NCBI RefSeq assembly: GCF_918797505.1
Contig: NC_092794.1
Location: 35,392,122-35,456,121, forward strand
DNA length: 64,000 nt
Direction: 5' to 3'
Source of the DNA: Bemisia tabaci
Taxonomy: Eukaryota; Arthropoda; Insecta; Hemiptera; Aleyrodidae
The notes under the pieces are model-generated. The model was not told the DNA's origin. It saw nothing but the letters and a program-made list of their open reading frames with translations, and made no database searches. Position 1 is the stretch's first letter. Each line of letters opens with the position of its first letter. The position numbers and the translations under genes are program-made. Below, piece after piece: positions 35,048-45,250 of this stretch.

Positions 35048-35065
35048 CGTATAAGTCTCATAATC
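35048..35065 (-). promoter_or_regulatory. Copia primer-binding site (half elongator tRNA-Met type)
   Basis: Directly inside the 5' LTR the minus strand reads GATTATGAGACTTATACGC. Its first 12 bases are complementary to the anticodon arm of elongator tRNA-Met (AGTCTCATAATC). Copia-group elements are known to prime from an internal tRNA fragment, usually initiator Met. The identification rests on memory of tRNA sequence, not on a search. Confidence 0.6.
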
Positions 35066-35297
35066 TATTGAATCGGGCGATCAAAGAAAATGAAAAACAA
35101 CACAGTTAATAGTGAGGATGAGTCTCACCGGCCCCGAGATTGATTTATTCAAGAACTTTACATAGCGGAGGAGCATACATCGATCGCACACCGAGAGAGC
35201 CTACTCAGGCGGGGGGGACAGAATGAACAATAAGAGAGGAAATAGGGAAAAACAAAAATCCCGCAAGACTGAAAAATTCCCTACTAGTACTTCAACA
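35066..35297 (-). repeat. Copia 5' LTR
   Basis: A 232-bp LTR whose minus strand begins TGTTGAAGTA and ends GATTCAATA (TG...TA rather than the canonical TG...CA). It is uninterrupted and supplies the empty site for the MITE in the other LTR. Confidence 0.9.
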
Positions 35298-35298
35298 A

Positions 35299-35390
35299 CT
35301 AGGGGGCCCTGCCCCCTGACCGCTACGCGGCCAAACCCCCGGGAGGGCGCCTCGCGCCCTCAGGTCCGCCTCGCGGGCCCTATACGCATG
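35299..35390 (-). mobile_element. Helitron-like 3' terminus (minus strand)
   Basis: Read on the minus strand, GC-rich palindromes (AGGGCGCGAGGCGCCCT, GGCCGCGTAGCGGTC, GGGGGCAGGGCCCCC) end in CTAG then T. It is the mirror-orientation relative of 28640-28729 and shares GGCCGCGTAGCGG. The copia TSD ACTAG covers exactly this CTAG-T end, so copia landed at the Helitron boundary. Confidence 0.45.
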
Positions 35391-36121
35391 TGTATTGGTA
35401 AAAATGCTCTTCCATTTTTATACACCATTTTGTGTTCGAGCTGCATCGATTTCAAAATTTTTGACGTAACACTCAGATTTGTAAATGATGAGGAATAGCT
35501 GGATGTACATAATTTCACAGTCCACTTACTGGAGAAATTTCCATTTATTATGTTATTTTTAAATACTTACTTAATTTTTTTAAAAGAAAAAATCGGATTT
35601 CGACCATTAGGAGTTAATAATATTTGGTCCGTCCCGACGCGACGCAGCGCCTGCCTTCTCACTTTGTATCTGCTGTTTATCTGCTGTAAATATTAATAGA
35701 AATTTAGCAAACAAGTAAATTGACCGATGCCACAAATCGAAGCCGGAAAAATTGAGTTAAACCTTATACATTGGACCTTGAACCTTGAACCCTGAGCTAT
35801 GCACCGTTCCTCAACTCTTCGAATGAGGAGCCCTTCACGAGCTTTTCCATTGTCTATTGTTTATTCGAGTCACTCAGGTAGAATCCCACACCTTGACGTT
35901 TCTAGCGGAAACGACATATCTCTCACGCTATTAACATTGGACTTAAGTGGCATGAGCTTTGAAAGCTCTACAACATTAAAAGTTCGGGGTTTCATAATTT
36001 TTTGCACATCTACATCTACTACAGATGACATACATGTAAAGATCATCCTTATCGGTCCGGCAGTTCGTCAGAAATAGTGCTTCCAGGATTTTGCTTGTAG
36101 CTGTAAAATATAGATTGCTAT
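35391..36121. other. No recognisable gene
   Basis: AT-rich sequence following the Helitron-like end; part of it may be interior of that element, but nothing diagnostic is visible. Confidence 0.4.
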
Positions 36122-36395
36122 GGTTACACGCTCAAATTTCCATCAATTTCCGATCAAATAGTGGCTGGTGCGCACCATCTACCATCAAATTTCTGCGGCC
36201 TGCAAAAATTTGATGGTAGATGATGGAGCTGTGGGGCTCATCCTTCATCTGATTTCCACACAACCGTGCTTATTTCATGCTTATTCCAATCAACACGCTG
36301 TTTTAATTAATTTTACTCATCAATCTAGCTAACTCTTGACCGCCATCTTGGTCATCTTTTTGATCGGAGATTGACGGAAATTTGAGCGTGTAACC
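36122..36395. mobile_element. Small TIR element, GGTTACACGCTCAAATTT ends
   Basis: The left TIR GGTTACACGCTCAAATTTCC and right reverse complement match over about 37 bp with two or three differences. A second pairing (CATCTACCATCAAATTT with AAATTTGATGGTAGATG) fills the left half. 274 bp, no ORF, no clear TSD. Confidence 0.75.
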
Positions 36396-36629
36396 AGGCC
36401 ATCAGGTGAATGCTGTGGTTCCGAAAAAATCCAACACGCCGCGCTGCTAAAACCCGGCTCTGAAATCAGTGATTATTTAAATATCACAATAGATATATTA
36501 AATTCTAAGACTCCTAAGTTCTAGCAGCATATGTCTGGAATGCTTCGAAACAAATAACGCGAGCTTTGAAAGTTTGATAATAAAAGCTATGACTTGATCC
36601 CAGTTTCTCTTATGAGAAATCTGTAAGTG

Positions 36630-37362
36630 CGAGAGAGATAGCTCACCGTGGGAGAGATATATCTGCAACTGCTGAGAGCGTTCAATCGCGATTGGTTGCA
36701 TCAAAGTCATCATGCTTAACCCTACTTTTTTCTGAGATCAAGTTTCAGAGCTTCAGAAATTACTTTTCACGTCTTTTTTAGTGTCAATAGGAAGAAGAAT
36801 TTTATGGCTAGAACCAGAGATGGAAAATTTTATGAAATTTATTCGTGTTAAATTTCATGAAATTTTTTAAAACTTTTGGGGATGCATTCAGGATGCCAAG
36901 AAACGTCTAGAAACATTGAATCTAAATTTTGAAATTGTTTACCCCAAGCCTAAAGCGCGTTGCAAATGTTTTCGTTTAGTTTCGAGGTTAGGTTGGGGAT
37001 TTTCTCTCTGAACTCCCCTTTTTGCCCCCCCCCCCTTCGTGTCTGACACTTTCAGTACAGTAGCATAATACCGCAGAATCAACAGAAAGACCTCTGAAAC
37101 GCTTTCAGACCTTCAAAGGTTTAGTTAATGATTCTAAAAAAAATTAATAAACTTCAACTTTTGTGAAATTTATTCAAGCCTTATGAAATTTCATTATATT
37201 TCACGTGACATATAACTTTCCATCTCTGGCTAGAGAACTTATGTCCCTTCGAGTTTAACAGAAATTCCTTTATTTTTCATAAAAGCTTCATGGGGCTGTA
37301 CGGACTCTAATAGCGTGGACCAAAAAATCGAAACACAGCCGTGGCGCTGCCTGCGTGGAAAA
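36630..37362. repeat. Dispersed repeat R2, copy interrupted by a MITE
   Basis: Reverse complement of 63757-64000, with shared phrases GTGGACCAAAAAATC, AAAGGAATTTCTGTTAAA, TTGATCTCAGAAAAAAGTAG and GATGCAACCAATCGCGA in complementary orientation. The window-end copy lacks the 0.4 kb present here at 36815-37228. Confidence 0.75.
36815..37228. mobile_element. hAT-like MITE with CAGAGATGG ends in R2
   Basis: Ends CAGAGATGGAAA and TTTCCATCTCTG are flanked by imperfect 8-bp copies (GCTAGAAC left, GCTAGAGA right). The R2 copy at 63757-64000 reads AGCTAGAATGTC (minus strand) without interruption. CAGNG-type ends and the 8-bp target fit hAT. The interior is rich in TGAAATTTCATGAAATTT-like phrases, also found at 59930-60010 and 61065-61100. 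Confidence 0.65.
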
Positions 37363-38460
37363 ACTTTTTACTACGCACTGCTGTAGATTCACCTTAAGTA
37401 ATCATCATTTATCGCAAATAACAAGATAATTAACGAAATTTTCGAATCGTAAACACGTCAAAGCCGACTGCACACACAGTAAATGGAGACCTGCGAGTGG
37501 CTCACCGGTTACATCCGCGCAGTTGGCAGTGATCAGCACTCAACCAAGAAGACATGAATAGTCCAGGCAATGAAGGATTTTACCTTGCAAAATTTAGGTG
37601 AAATCAGGTTATGATTGATTCCTATGTAATTTTTTACGCTGAATCCGAATTTTTGGTTTCCCAACAAATTTTCCTAGTGGTAACTACGGAAAATCAGAAA
37701 AACCGCGAAAAATCACGTTTTTCCGCGGTTTTCCCGAGATATCTCTTTTCCAGTGCGATATATCGAGAAAATAGTTATCTCCAAAAATAAAGCTGATAAA
37801 ATTTCCTATAAAAATGATCTGAACGATTTTTTCATACGTCCATTACGGAGAGTGCTGGAGCCGTGGAAAGCTCTAAAAACTCGTAAAATCACGATTTTCC
37901 ACGGTTTTTCGCCGGTCGTGTGCAATAAATTTGTTCTTTCGCAAAATTTCAGGATAGTCTTACCTTATTATTATTACGACACTACTATAGTTGTTTTCAC
38001 ATAATTGAAAAATTGTATCAATACATTCTTTAAATTTCAACTTTTTGCATTATTTACGCTTTCGACAAATCCATATCCGTTGTTTCTTTAGATATACAAG
38101 GAAATTTCAATATCATTTAAGTATGTTGAAAATTGCACTATTTTATTAAGTCGTTCGTTGTCGACTAACCTTTACGTAGATAATTACACCTGGCGTTTGG
38201 GTGTCGCAGAGCACCAGGGCGCGCCATGGGAACAAATTCTACGTATGTATGTTGACAATTTTATAAGATTGAATTTTGAAGTCACTTTAAATGAGTTTAT
38301 TGTACAGGAACGGATTTGTTACGAAAATATGCCGGAAAATCGCGATTTTCGAGCTTTTCACGGCTTTTCACGGCTTTAAAACCGCTCCCAATGGATCTAT
38401 GAAAAAAAAATTGGCATCATTTTTGTCTTAAAAGTGAGCAGCATTAATTTTTAAGGTAAG

Positions 38461-38646
38461 TGTTGTAATGTCCGAAAGCATCATATAGATATGGCAACCA
38501 TGGATCATGTGACCAGGTCAAACCCCACTCCAAACACACACACACAAGATGTCCGACCATGAAAGTTCTTGAATAAACAGGTGTAATCTCGTAAAAGTCT
38601 TTATTTTATGTTTCATCAAAAGTCCTTCAAAAGTATAGATAAAACA
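38461..38646 (+). repeat. Gypsy 5' LTR
   Basis: Begins TGTTGTAATGTCCGAAAGC and ends GATAAAACA. A polyadenylation signal AATAAA is at 38572-38577. It holds a (CA)n tract that is two bases longer than in the 3' LTR. Confidence 0.95.
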
Positions 38647-38661
38647 TGGCGCAGTCGAATG
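38647..38661 (+). promoter_or_regulatory. Gypsy primer-binding site
   Basis: TGGCGCAGTCG directly follows the LTR, the position and TGG start expected of a tRNA primer site. The same 11 bases are what I recall for the tRNA-Ser-primed 17.6 and 297 elements of Drosophila. The tRNA identity is from memory. Confidence 0.75.
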
Positions 38662-38851
38662 TATTTACGTGCCGAAAGTGTTTTGAAAGCCAATAGTGAA
38701 AGCCAATAGTGAAAGCCAAAGTTATTGAAAGTGAAATATCGTATCTCTAATGAAAGTGCAAACGTGACTGAGAACAGTGAAAGCCTATTTTGAAGCCTAA
38801 GGTGAAGCACATACAAATTTGAAAACTGTAAGTTTTGGATATCTTACAATT

Positions 38852-41800
38852 ATGGAAGTTTGTTCTAAACCAAAACCGTTGAGCGTCAAAGGTAACCTCA
38901 AAGAAAACTGGAAGAGGTTCAAGCAAGAATTTGAAGACTTGCTAGTCTCAATGGAATGGGACTCAAAATCCGATAAAGTCAAGGCGGCCAAATTAAGAAA
39001 TTTAATTGGTCCTGAAGGTCGAGAAAGAATTGAAGCTCTAGGTCTACAAACGTCTGAAGACTATAGTGAACTGATATCGAAACTAGATGCTTGGGCGGAA
39101 CCTCAGAAAAATATCACAATGGAAAGAGCTAAGTTCAGCTCTCGAAACCAAAATCCGAATGAAAGTTTCGACGAATACGTGTCTGATCTAAAACGTCTGA
39201 TCTCCACGTGTGAATATGGTACTCTCAAAGATGAGATTTTAAAAGACCGAATTGTCTTGGGAGTGGCAGATGTTAAGTTAAAAGAACATCTTCTCCGAAT
39301 CTCTGATCTCACCCTAGATAAAGCAGAGAAGTTAGCACACGCGGTTGAAACTGCTAAAGCAAGCATAGCGGTGATGTCATCATCCGAGCAACATGAAGTA
39401 AACCATGAAGTGAATCCAGTCCAAAAATTCAGAGGTCGTGGTCGCGGGCGAGGACATTTTCAGAGGTCATCCAACTCGCAGCGTGGTCAAAGCAGAAGCA
39501 ACCAGCCAAATGGACAGTATCAGCAACAAAGATCTCATTACTCTCAATCACGTGGTGGAAACCGAGGTGACTATAATGGAAATTTCAGAGGTAAACAGTC
39601 TAATTATTGTGATAGGAATGATAACTATTATTGTAAAAAGTGCGCAACAAAGCATGGGCCGAGACAATGTCCAGCCCATAATAAAGAATGTGGAAGATGC
39701 TTCAATCTACATCATTTTGCAAGGTGTTGTAGGGCTAATAATGTAAATGAAGTTAACGTAGAAGAAAAGAAAAACGATGTTGTTAAGCGAGCAGTCGAAT
39801 CCGTTGTTTACAGAGAATGTCATGAGCTAGTAGCGTACAGCCCAAAAGCAAGTTTTTATGAAACCAGGGTAATAAATTGTGACAAAGCAGATAAATGTCT
39901 TGAAACTGCCACTAAGAATTTAGAAATTGGAAAGCCAGCTGAAAATGCTAATGAGAGTCAGGTAAATGTCCTTGATGTCCAAGATCACCCAAATGTCAGT
40001 AGCGTTGGTGAACAGAAAAAGCCAAAAAAGGAATGGAGAGAAACAATATTCCTTGAAAACGTTCCGGTTAGTATGAAACTGGACCCGGGGAGTGAAGTAA
40101 ACACTCTACCAGAAAGTATTTTTAAAGCTATTTTAAAGAAAACTAAAATTCCACTGGAAAAGACAAACGAAATATTAGGTGGAATAGGTCACGGTGTAGC
40201 TAGACCTCTAGGTATTGTAAGAAAGGTGGACTGTAAAACAAGTTTTGATGTGCGAGGATATTTTGATTTCTATGTCACAAAAGATAGTGACACTAAAGCA
40301 TTATTAGGTATTGAAGCGTGTGAACGCCTTGAATTAGTAATAAGAAGGGTGCACTCTGTTAGCACTAATGCAGAACAAGCAGCTTTTGTTGAGAAAAATA
40401 GAGATGTTTTTACTGGTAGCGGCAAAGTTCCAGGTTTAGTTAGTTTTCAGGTAAAACCGAATCCTGACTTTAAAATTTTACCTCCGAGGCGGTATCCGAT
40501 TGAAACAAGTGAAAAACTGTTGAATAAATTAAATAAATTGGAGAAGCAAGAAATAGTTTTAAAAATTCCAATAAATGAAAAACTGTTATGTGTCAGTAAT
40601 ATATTAGTCCGTGAAAAACCGGATGGTGATTTACGGTTATGTCTTGATCCAAAAAATTTAAATGAGTGCCTCATAACAAGAAAATGTGCTATCCCTACTG
40701 TTGATGAAATCAGTGCAAAGCTGTCAGGTAAAAAATGGTTCACAGTGTTTGATGAAAAAGAAGCGTTTTATCATTTTGAACTGGATGAATACTCAAGTCG
40801 TTTGTGTGCATTTAACACGCCTTTTGGAGTCTATAGATTTTTACGTATGCCTTTTGGGATAATCTGTGCAGCAGAGTGTTGCCATGAAAGAAATGTAACT
40901 ATTTTTGGAGGAATCAAAGGTGTGACAGTGTACATCGATGATATCCTCGTAGCAAATGACACAGAAAAAGAACACGATGAAAGCATCAATCTGGTAATAA
41001 TTCAGGCCAGAAAACATAATGTTAAATTTAAGTTGTCAAAACTTCAATACAAACAAAGGTTTGCGCATTTCACAGGGTTTATTTTTTCGGAAAAAGGAAG
41101 GCAAATCGACCCGGAGAGAACGAGAGCGTTAACTGCGATTGTAGACCCCAAAAATAAAAAAGAACTAATGTCAATAATGGGGATGTTGAACTATGTAAGA
41201 CAGTTTTTGCCTAATCTAAGTAATGAATCAGCTCCTTTACGTGAGTTACTTAAAAAAGATGTAGAATTTTTGTGGACCCCGTATCACTCTGAAGTGTTAG
41301 CAAAATTAAAAAAGAGAGTTGCTGAAGCACCTATTTTAAGTAATTTCGATTCGTCTCAAGAAATAGTGTTACAATCAGATGCGTCAAAATCAGGAATTGG
41401 AGCATGTTTGATGCAGTTAGGTAGACCAGTTGCCTATTTTTCTAAGGCTCTGACAGAAACACAAACCAACATCTGGGGTCAAATCAACAAGGAATTTTAT
41501 GCAATAATTGCAGCGCTTGAAAAATTCTACCAATTTACTTATGGTAGAGATATAACTGTTGAATGTGATCATAAACCTATTTCTTATTTGGTTCATAAGG
41601 ACATATGTAAAATTAAATCTCAAAGATTGAAGAAATTCAGACAAAGGTTGTATAATTTCAAAGTTAAGATAATATTTAAGCCAGGTCGAAAAATGTACAT
41701 AGCTGATCTGTTGTCTAGGCAATATTTGCAGGATGTAGCGGAAGACGATCCAGAAGAAATGGAGTATGTCCATTCCGTTCTAACTGAAGAAAAAGGTAGT

Positions 41801-41950
41801 TTAAGTGATTTAGAAGAGTTGAAGCGAGAAACAGAAAATGACCCAGCTCTACCAATTCTAAAAGAATACCTACTCAATGGTTGGCCTAATAATAAAAGTG
41901 TTTGGCCAGATAATGTAAAACCATTTTGGAAAATTAAAGAATTTTTGTAA
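38852..41950 (+). pseudogene. Gypsy gag-protease-RT-RNase H (ends at a premature TAA)
   Basis: The frame is open from 38819, but the first ATG is at 38852, giving 1,032 codons before TAA (41948-41950). Approximate residues from that ATG: gag 1-250; Arg/Gly-rich stretch 190-255; two knuckle-like CxxC clusters 258-295; protease near 409 with DPGSE (family norm DTG or DSG); RT with LCLDPKNLNE near 595 and YIDDIL near 692; RNase H starting near 840 with QSDASKSGIGA. Gag and pol share one frame without a frameshift. The stop lies in the linker before integrase, and the frame continues open after it. Confidence 0.95.
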
Positions 41951-43147
41951 CTAGAAGATGGAGTAATTTTTAACGATGAGAGAATTGTGGTTCCAAGAGC
42001 AATGAAAGAAAAATTTCTTACGCTGTTGCATTTAGGTCATTTTGGTATTTCAAAAACTATTGCGAAAGCCACTGAATTGTATTATTGGCCAGGTATGAAT
42101 TCTGATGTAACGAATTTTGTAAAAAATTGTCCGATTTGTGAAAAATTGTCAATGAACACTCGTAATGAACCCTTGATGCCCATCGAATTACCAAAGAATG
42201 TATTTGAAGTTTTAGGTATTGATTTTGCTGAGTTAAATGGGGAGAGTTTCCTTATTTTAGTGGATTATCTGTCTAAATGGTTAGAAATAACAAAAGTCCC
42301 ATCTCACCATGCTAGAACGGTGATTAATGCTGTAAAACCAATCTTTGCAACGCATGGTTATCCTAAAGAAATTATTTGTGATAATGTCCCTTTCGGAGCC
42401 AGAGAATTTAAAAATTTCATTGAAGAACATAAGGGTAAGGTCCTAACAACCACCCCAAATTTTCCTCAAGCACATGGAATGATTGAAATTTATGTAAAAA
42501 TAGCCAAAGGAATGATAAAGAAAAGCAAGGAGTCTAAGGTTGATCTTGATGAAATGCTGTTAGAATATAGAAACATGCCTTTGACAGGTATGAAAGTCAG
42601 TCCAGCTCAAATTTTAATGAGTCGTCAGTTGAGAAACAAGTTACCTGTTAATCCTAATCAGTTAAAACCTAAAGTAGTGAATGCAAAAGAAAAGTTTCTT
42701 GAAAAGCAAGCTGAAGTTAAAGAACAGTTTGATAAATCTGCTACACGATCTGAAACTGAGTTTAAGGCGGGTGACAATGTTGCTGTTCGAAAAGATAAAA
42801 TCTGGATCAAAGGAATAATTGTAGGTCCAGCAGGTACCCCTCGTTCGTATATTGTTCAAACAGCTCATGGTAATTTGCGTAGAAATACTTTTCATTTAAA
42901 AAAATCTCAAACTGAACGTTTCAATCCACTTTTGCAACAAAATGACAACTATGATTTTCTGGAGGCAGAATTAAATGATAATACCCAGTTATATAATGTA
43001 ATTGAACCTGATAATAATGTACCCCCAAATGCACAAGTTGTTAATAATGCCCTGCCTAACGGTCAAGCGCAAAATAATGAACCTGAAAATGTAATTCCAC
43101 GTAGAATTAGACGTGTCCCTAAGTGGCACAAAGATTATGTTATGTAA
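41951..43147 (+). pseudogene. Gypsy integrase (same frame, after the stop)
   Basis: The reading frame continues from 41951 without a shift; the first internal ATG is at 42002 and no true start is expected. HHCC zinc region: H-x-GHFG at about 42030 to CPICEKL at 42137-42157. Catalytic core: GIDFAEL (D), ICDNVPFGAREF (D) and QAHGMIEI (E). The core motifs are slightly unusual (DNVPF for DNGPPF). The C-terminal region TPRSYIVQTAHGNLRRN is the usual GPY-like segment. Ends with TAA at 43145-43147. Confidence 0.93.
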
Positions 43148-43226
43148 AACTCAGAGTAAATTCTGTTTTGTAACCCTCTCAAGTGTAATTTGTGTATTGT
43201 ACTAAAATTTAAAAAAAAAGAAAATT

Positions 43227-43281
43227 TCTCAAAAAGGGAGGTGTAAAGTACGATTTAAATTTTTTTTCTCAAAAAGGGAGA
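43227..43281 (+). promoter_or_regulatory. Gypsy polypurine tract, duplicated
   Basis: CTCAAAAAGGGAGG (43228-43241) and CTCAAAAAGGGAGA (43268-43281) bracket about 27 T-rich bases; the second abuts the 3' LTR and is the plus-strand primer site. The upstream copy may be a second priming tract. Confidence 0.7.
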
Positions 43282-43465
43282 TGTTGTAATGTCCGAAAGC
43301 ATCATATAGATATGGCAACCATGGATCATGTGACCAGGTCAAACCCCACTCCAAACACACACACAAGATGTCCGACCATGAAAGTTCTTGAATAAACAGG
43401 TGTAATCTCGTAAAAGTCTTTATTTTATGTTTCATCAAAAGTCCTTCAAAAGTATAGATAAAACA
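43282..43465 (+). repeat. Gypsy 3' LTR
   Basis: The same sequence as the 5' LTR apart from one fewer CA unit. Polyadenylation signal AATAAA at 43391-43396. Followed directly by the TSD copy GTAAG. Confidence 0.95.
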
Positions 43466-44142
43466 GTAAGACTATCCTGAAATTTTGCGAAAGAACAAAT
43501 TTATTGCACACGACTGGCGAAAAACCGTGGGAAATCGCGATTCTACGAGTTTTTAGAGCTTTCCATGGCTCCAGCACTCTCCCTAAAGGACGTATGGAAA
43601 AAACGTTCAGATCATTTTTATAGGAAATTTTATCAGCTTTATTTTTGGAGATAACTATTTTCTCGATATATCGCACTGGAAAAGAGATATCTCGGGAAAA
43701 CCGCGGAAAAATGTGATTTTTCGCGGTTTTTCTGATTTTCCGGAGTTACCACAAGGAAAATTTGTTGGGAAACCAAAAATTCGGATGAAAAATCCCAGCG
43801 TAAAAAATTACATAGGAACGAATCATAACCTGATTTCACCTAAATTTTGCAAGGTAAACCCCTATTCTATCCTCTATTGCCTGGGCTATTAGATAGTAAA
43901 TAGATCTTTATGGTCAGAAAACTGCGTTTAGTTGTAATTCTAGTGACGCTTTTCACTTTGCCTTACTTTTCATGGTTTCAATTTTTACATATTGGGGATA
44001 GTAAATACAGTAAAAGTTCGTTAAGTCGAATTGTCTGGGGACCAATGAAAAATTCAACTTAAGCGGCAATTCGAGTTATTCGTTTCCCCGCTTAACTCGA
44101 AATCAGCGTGCAAATCGCAAAAATTCGACTAAAGCGGCAATT

Positions 44143-44391
44143 GAGGATCTTGTGGCCCATATGGGAGTAAGTGACACCGAAGATGATGGTGAAGAGGATC
44201 TAGCCACTCCCGACCAAAAACTGATTTCCGCAGCAGATGCCCAGTTAGCTGTGGACAATTTGCGAAAATTCTTTTGTCAGTGCGAAGGAGCCGACAGCGC
44301 AATAGCCAGTATTAAAAATCTGGAATCTTTGCTCATTTCCGGAGTGATAAATCGCCACAAGCAGTTGAAAATTAACGATTTCTTTAAGTGA
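44143..44391 (+). pseudogene. pogo/Tigger transposase C-terminal remnant
   Basis: An open stretch of about 80 codons without a proper start. It has an acidic run (DTEDDGEED), then AVDNLRKFFCQCEGADSAI and a short basic end before the stop at 44389-44391. This matches the tail of Tigger-like transposases, which follows the catalytic core; the DNA-binding and DDD parts are missing. In frame upstream it reads into the element's terminal repeat, so this is a deletion derivative. Confidence 0.6.
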
Positions 44392-44934
44392 TTTTGTTTC
44401 TTTTTAACTTTTTAACGCTTTTTAACTTTTACTCTTTTTAACTTTTTACTCTTTTTAATTTTAAGTTTTAAGCCAAATCAATGAAATTTAGTCAAATCAG
44501 TGTTTTCTATAACGCAATGAGAGAAGTTAGTGTTCCGTAGTGTCAAGTGTCAACGCCAAGCATAAAAAAAATTCAATTTTCGGACATAACAACCAACAGA
44601 TGTCACTTCTCTACTCCCTTCGTGTATATGTTACGGGCAACGTCCGGGTCTCGGGCACCGTCGTCAATGCCCGGTCACTGTCGACGGTGCCCAACTCGCC
44701 TGGGCATCGTCGTCAATGCCCGGACATTGACGACGGTGCCCGAGAAGTGCTTTAAACGGTCGGGCAAAGATTGGGATCGAGAGAGTAAGGCAACCATGCC
44801 CGGGCACTGACAACGATGCCCAAGGGTTATCGGGCACCGTCAAAATGAAAAACAAGTGAGATGAAAGTAATGAATCGCCTAGGTATTTGTTAGTGCAGGA
44901 TTGGGAGTTGTGACAGCGTGAATTACACAGCACA

Positions 44935-45236
44935 TTTCGCGCTCGACATGAACACCGTTTTGTTGTGCATTTTTGGCGGCAGTCACATTTTTGCATCCCT
45001 TGCCCACCGGATACGGATGCAGAAGATACGATTTGACGCAAACTTTTCTCCGTGCTAGGAACAGACTCCAATGGTACGAGGTCAGATGAGCACGGCGTGA
45101 ACTGGGACCTAGTGTACAAACAGAGGATGACGCCTTCCGTTGTCCCTAACTTATAAAATCCGTTCTTTTCCTCCAATACCACTGCCGTAACATTTCTGGA
45201 GTCGGTGCGGGAACGATCTACAGCGGGGATGGGCAC
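44935..45236 (-). pseudogene. Ginger integrase C-terminal cysteine-rich domain
   Basis: Read on the minus strand: VDRSRTDSRNVTAVVLEE, LYTRSQF, then a dense cysteine block (KCDCRQKCTTKRCSCRAR and CNSRCHNSQSC). This arrangement occurs in integrase proteins annotated in animals as KRAB-A-domain-containing-2-like or Ginger-derived (established knowledge, from memory). The open frame continues to 44664 but that part is terminal-repeat sequence. It is separated from the integrase by a stop or frameshift near 45240. Confidence 0.7.
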
Positions 45237-45250
45237 AAGGACTGTTTTCC

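Larger units (their letters stand above)
28826..35297 (-). mobile_element. Ty1/copia LTR retrotransposon, decayed, TSD ACTAG
   Basis: Matching LTRs at 28826-29653 and 35066-35297 enclose gag and pol on the minus strand. ACTAG stands directly outside both ends (28821-28825 and 35298-35302). Domain order on the minus strand is gag, zinc knuckle, protease, integrase, reverse transcriptase, RNase H, which is the copia order. Gag and pol carry at least two stops and three frameshifts, and two smaller transposons have inserted into the element. It is dead as a source of protein. Confidence 0.95.
38461..43465 (+). mobile_element. Ty3/gypsy LTR retrotransposon, nearly intact, TSD GTAAG
   Basis: A 5,005-bp element with 186- and 184-bp LTRs, flanked by GTAAG at 38456-38460 and 43466-43470. 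It encodes gag, protease, RT, RNase H and integrase in one frame, broken by a single TAA. There is no envelope frame. The LTRs appear to differ only by one CA repeat unit in a CA tract, so the insertion is recent. Confidence 0.96.
37557..43890. mobile_element. Long inverted-repeat element, right arm split by gypsy
   Basis: The left arm, 37557 to about 37980, starts AATAGTCCAGGCAAT. It is complementary to 43471-43890, which ends ATTGCCTGGGCTATT, with CGAGATATCTCTTTTCCAGT, TTTTTGGTTTCCCAACAAAT and GAAAAACCGCG phrases in both. The arms are about 420 bp, near 90 percent alike, and the spacer between them before the gypsy insertion was about 480 bp. The arms continue to AAGGTAAG, exactly where gypsy interrupts. 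No transposase and no clear outer TSD. Confidence 0.75.

Noticed and set aside
38819..38851. Upstream start of the gypsy frame before the ATG at 38852
   Set aside because: It begins at a TTG codon; ATG 38852 is the first credible eukaryotic start and lies at the expected distance from the primer site.
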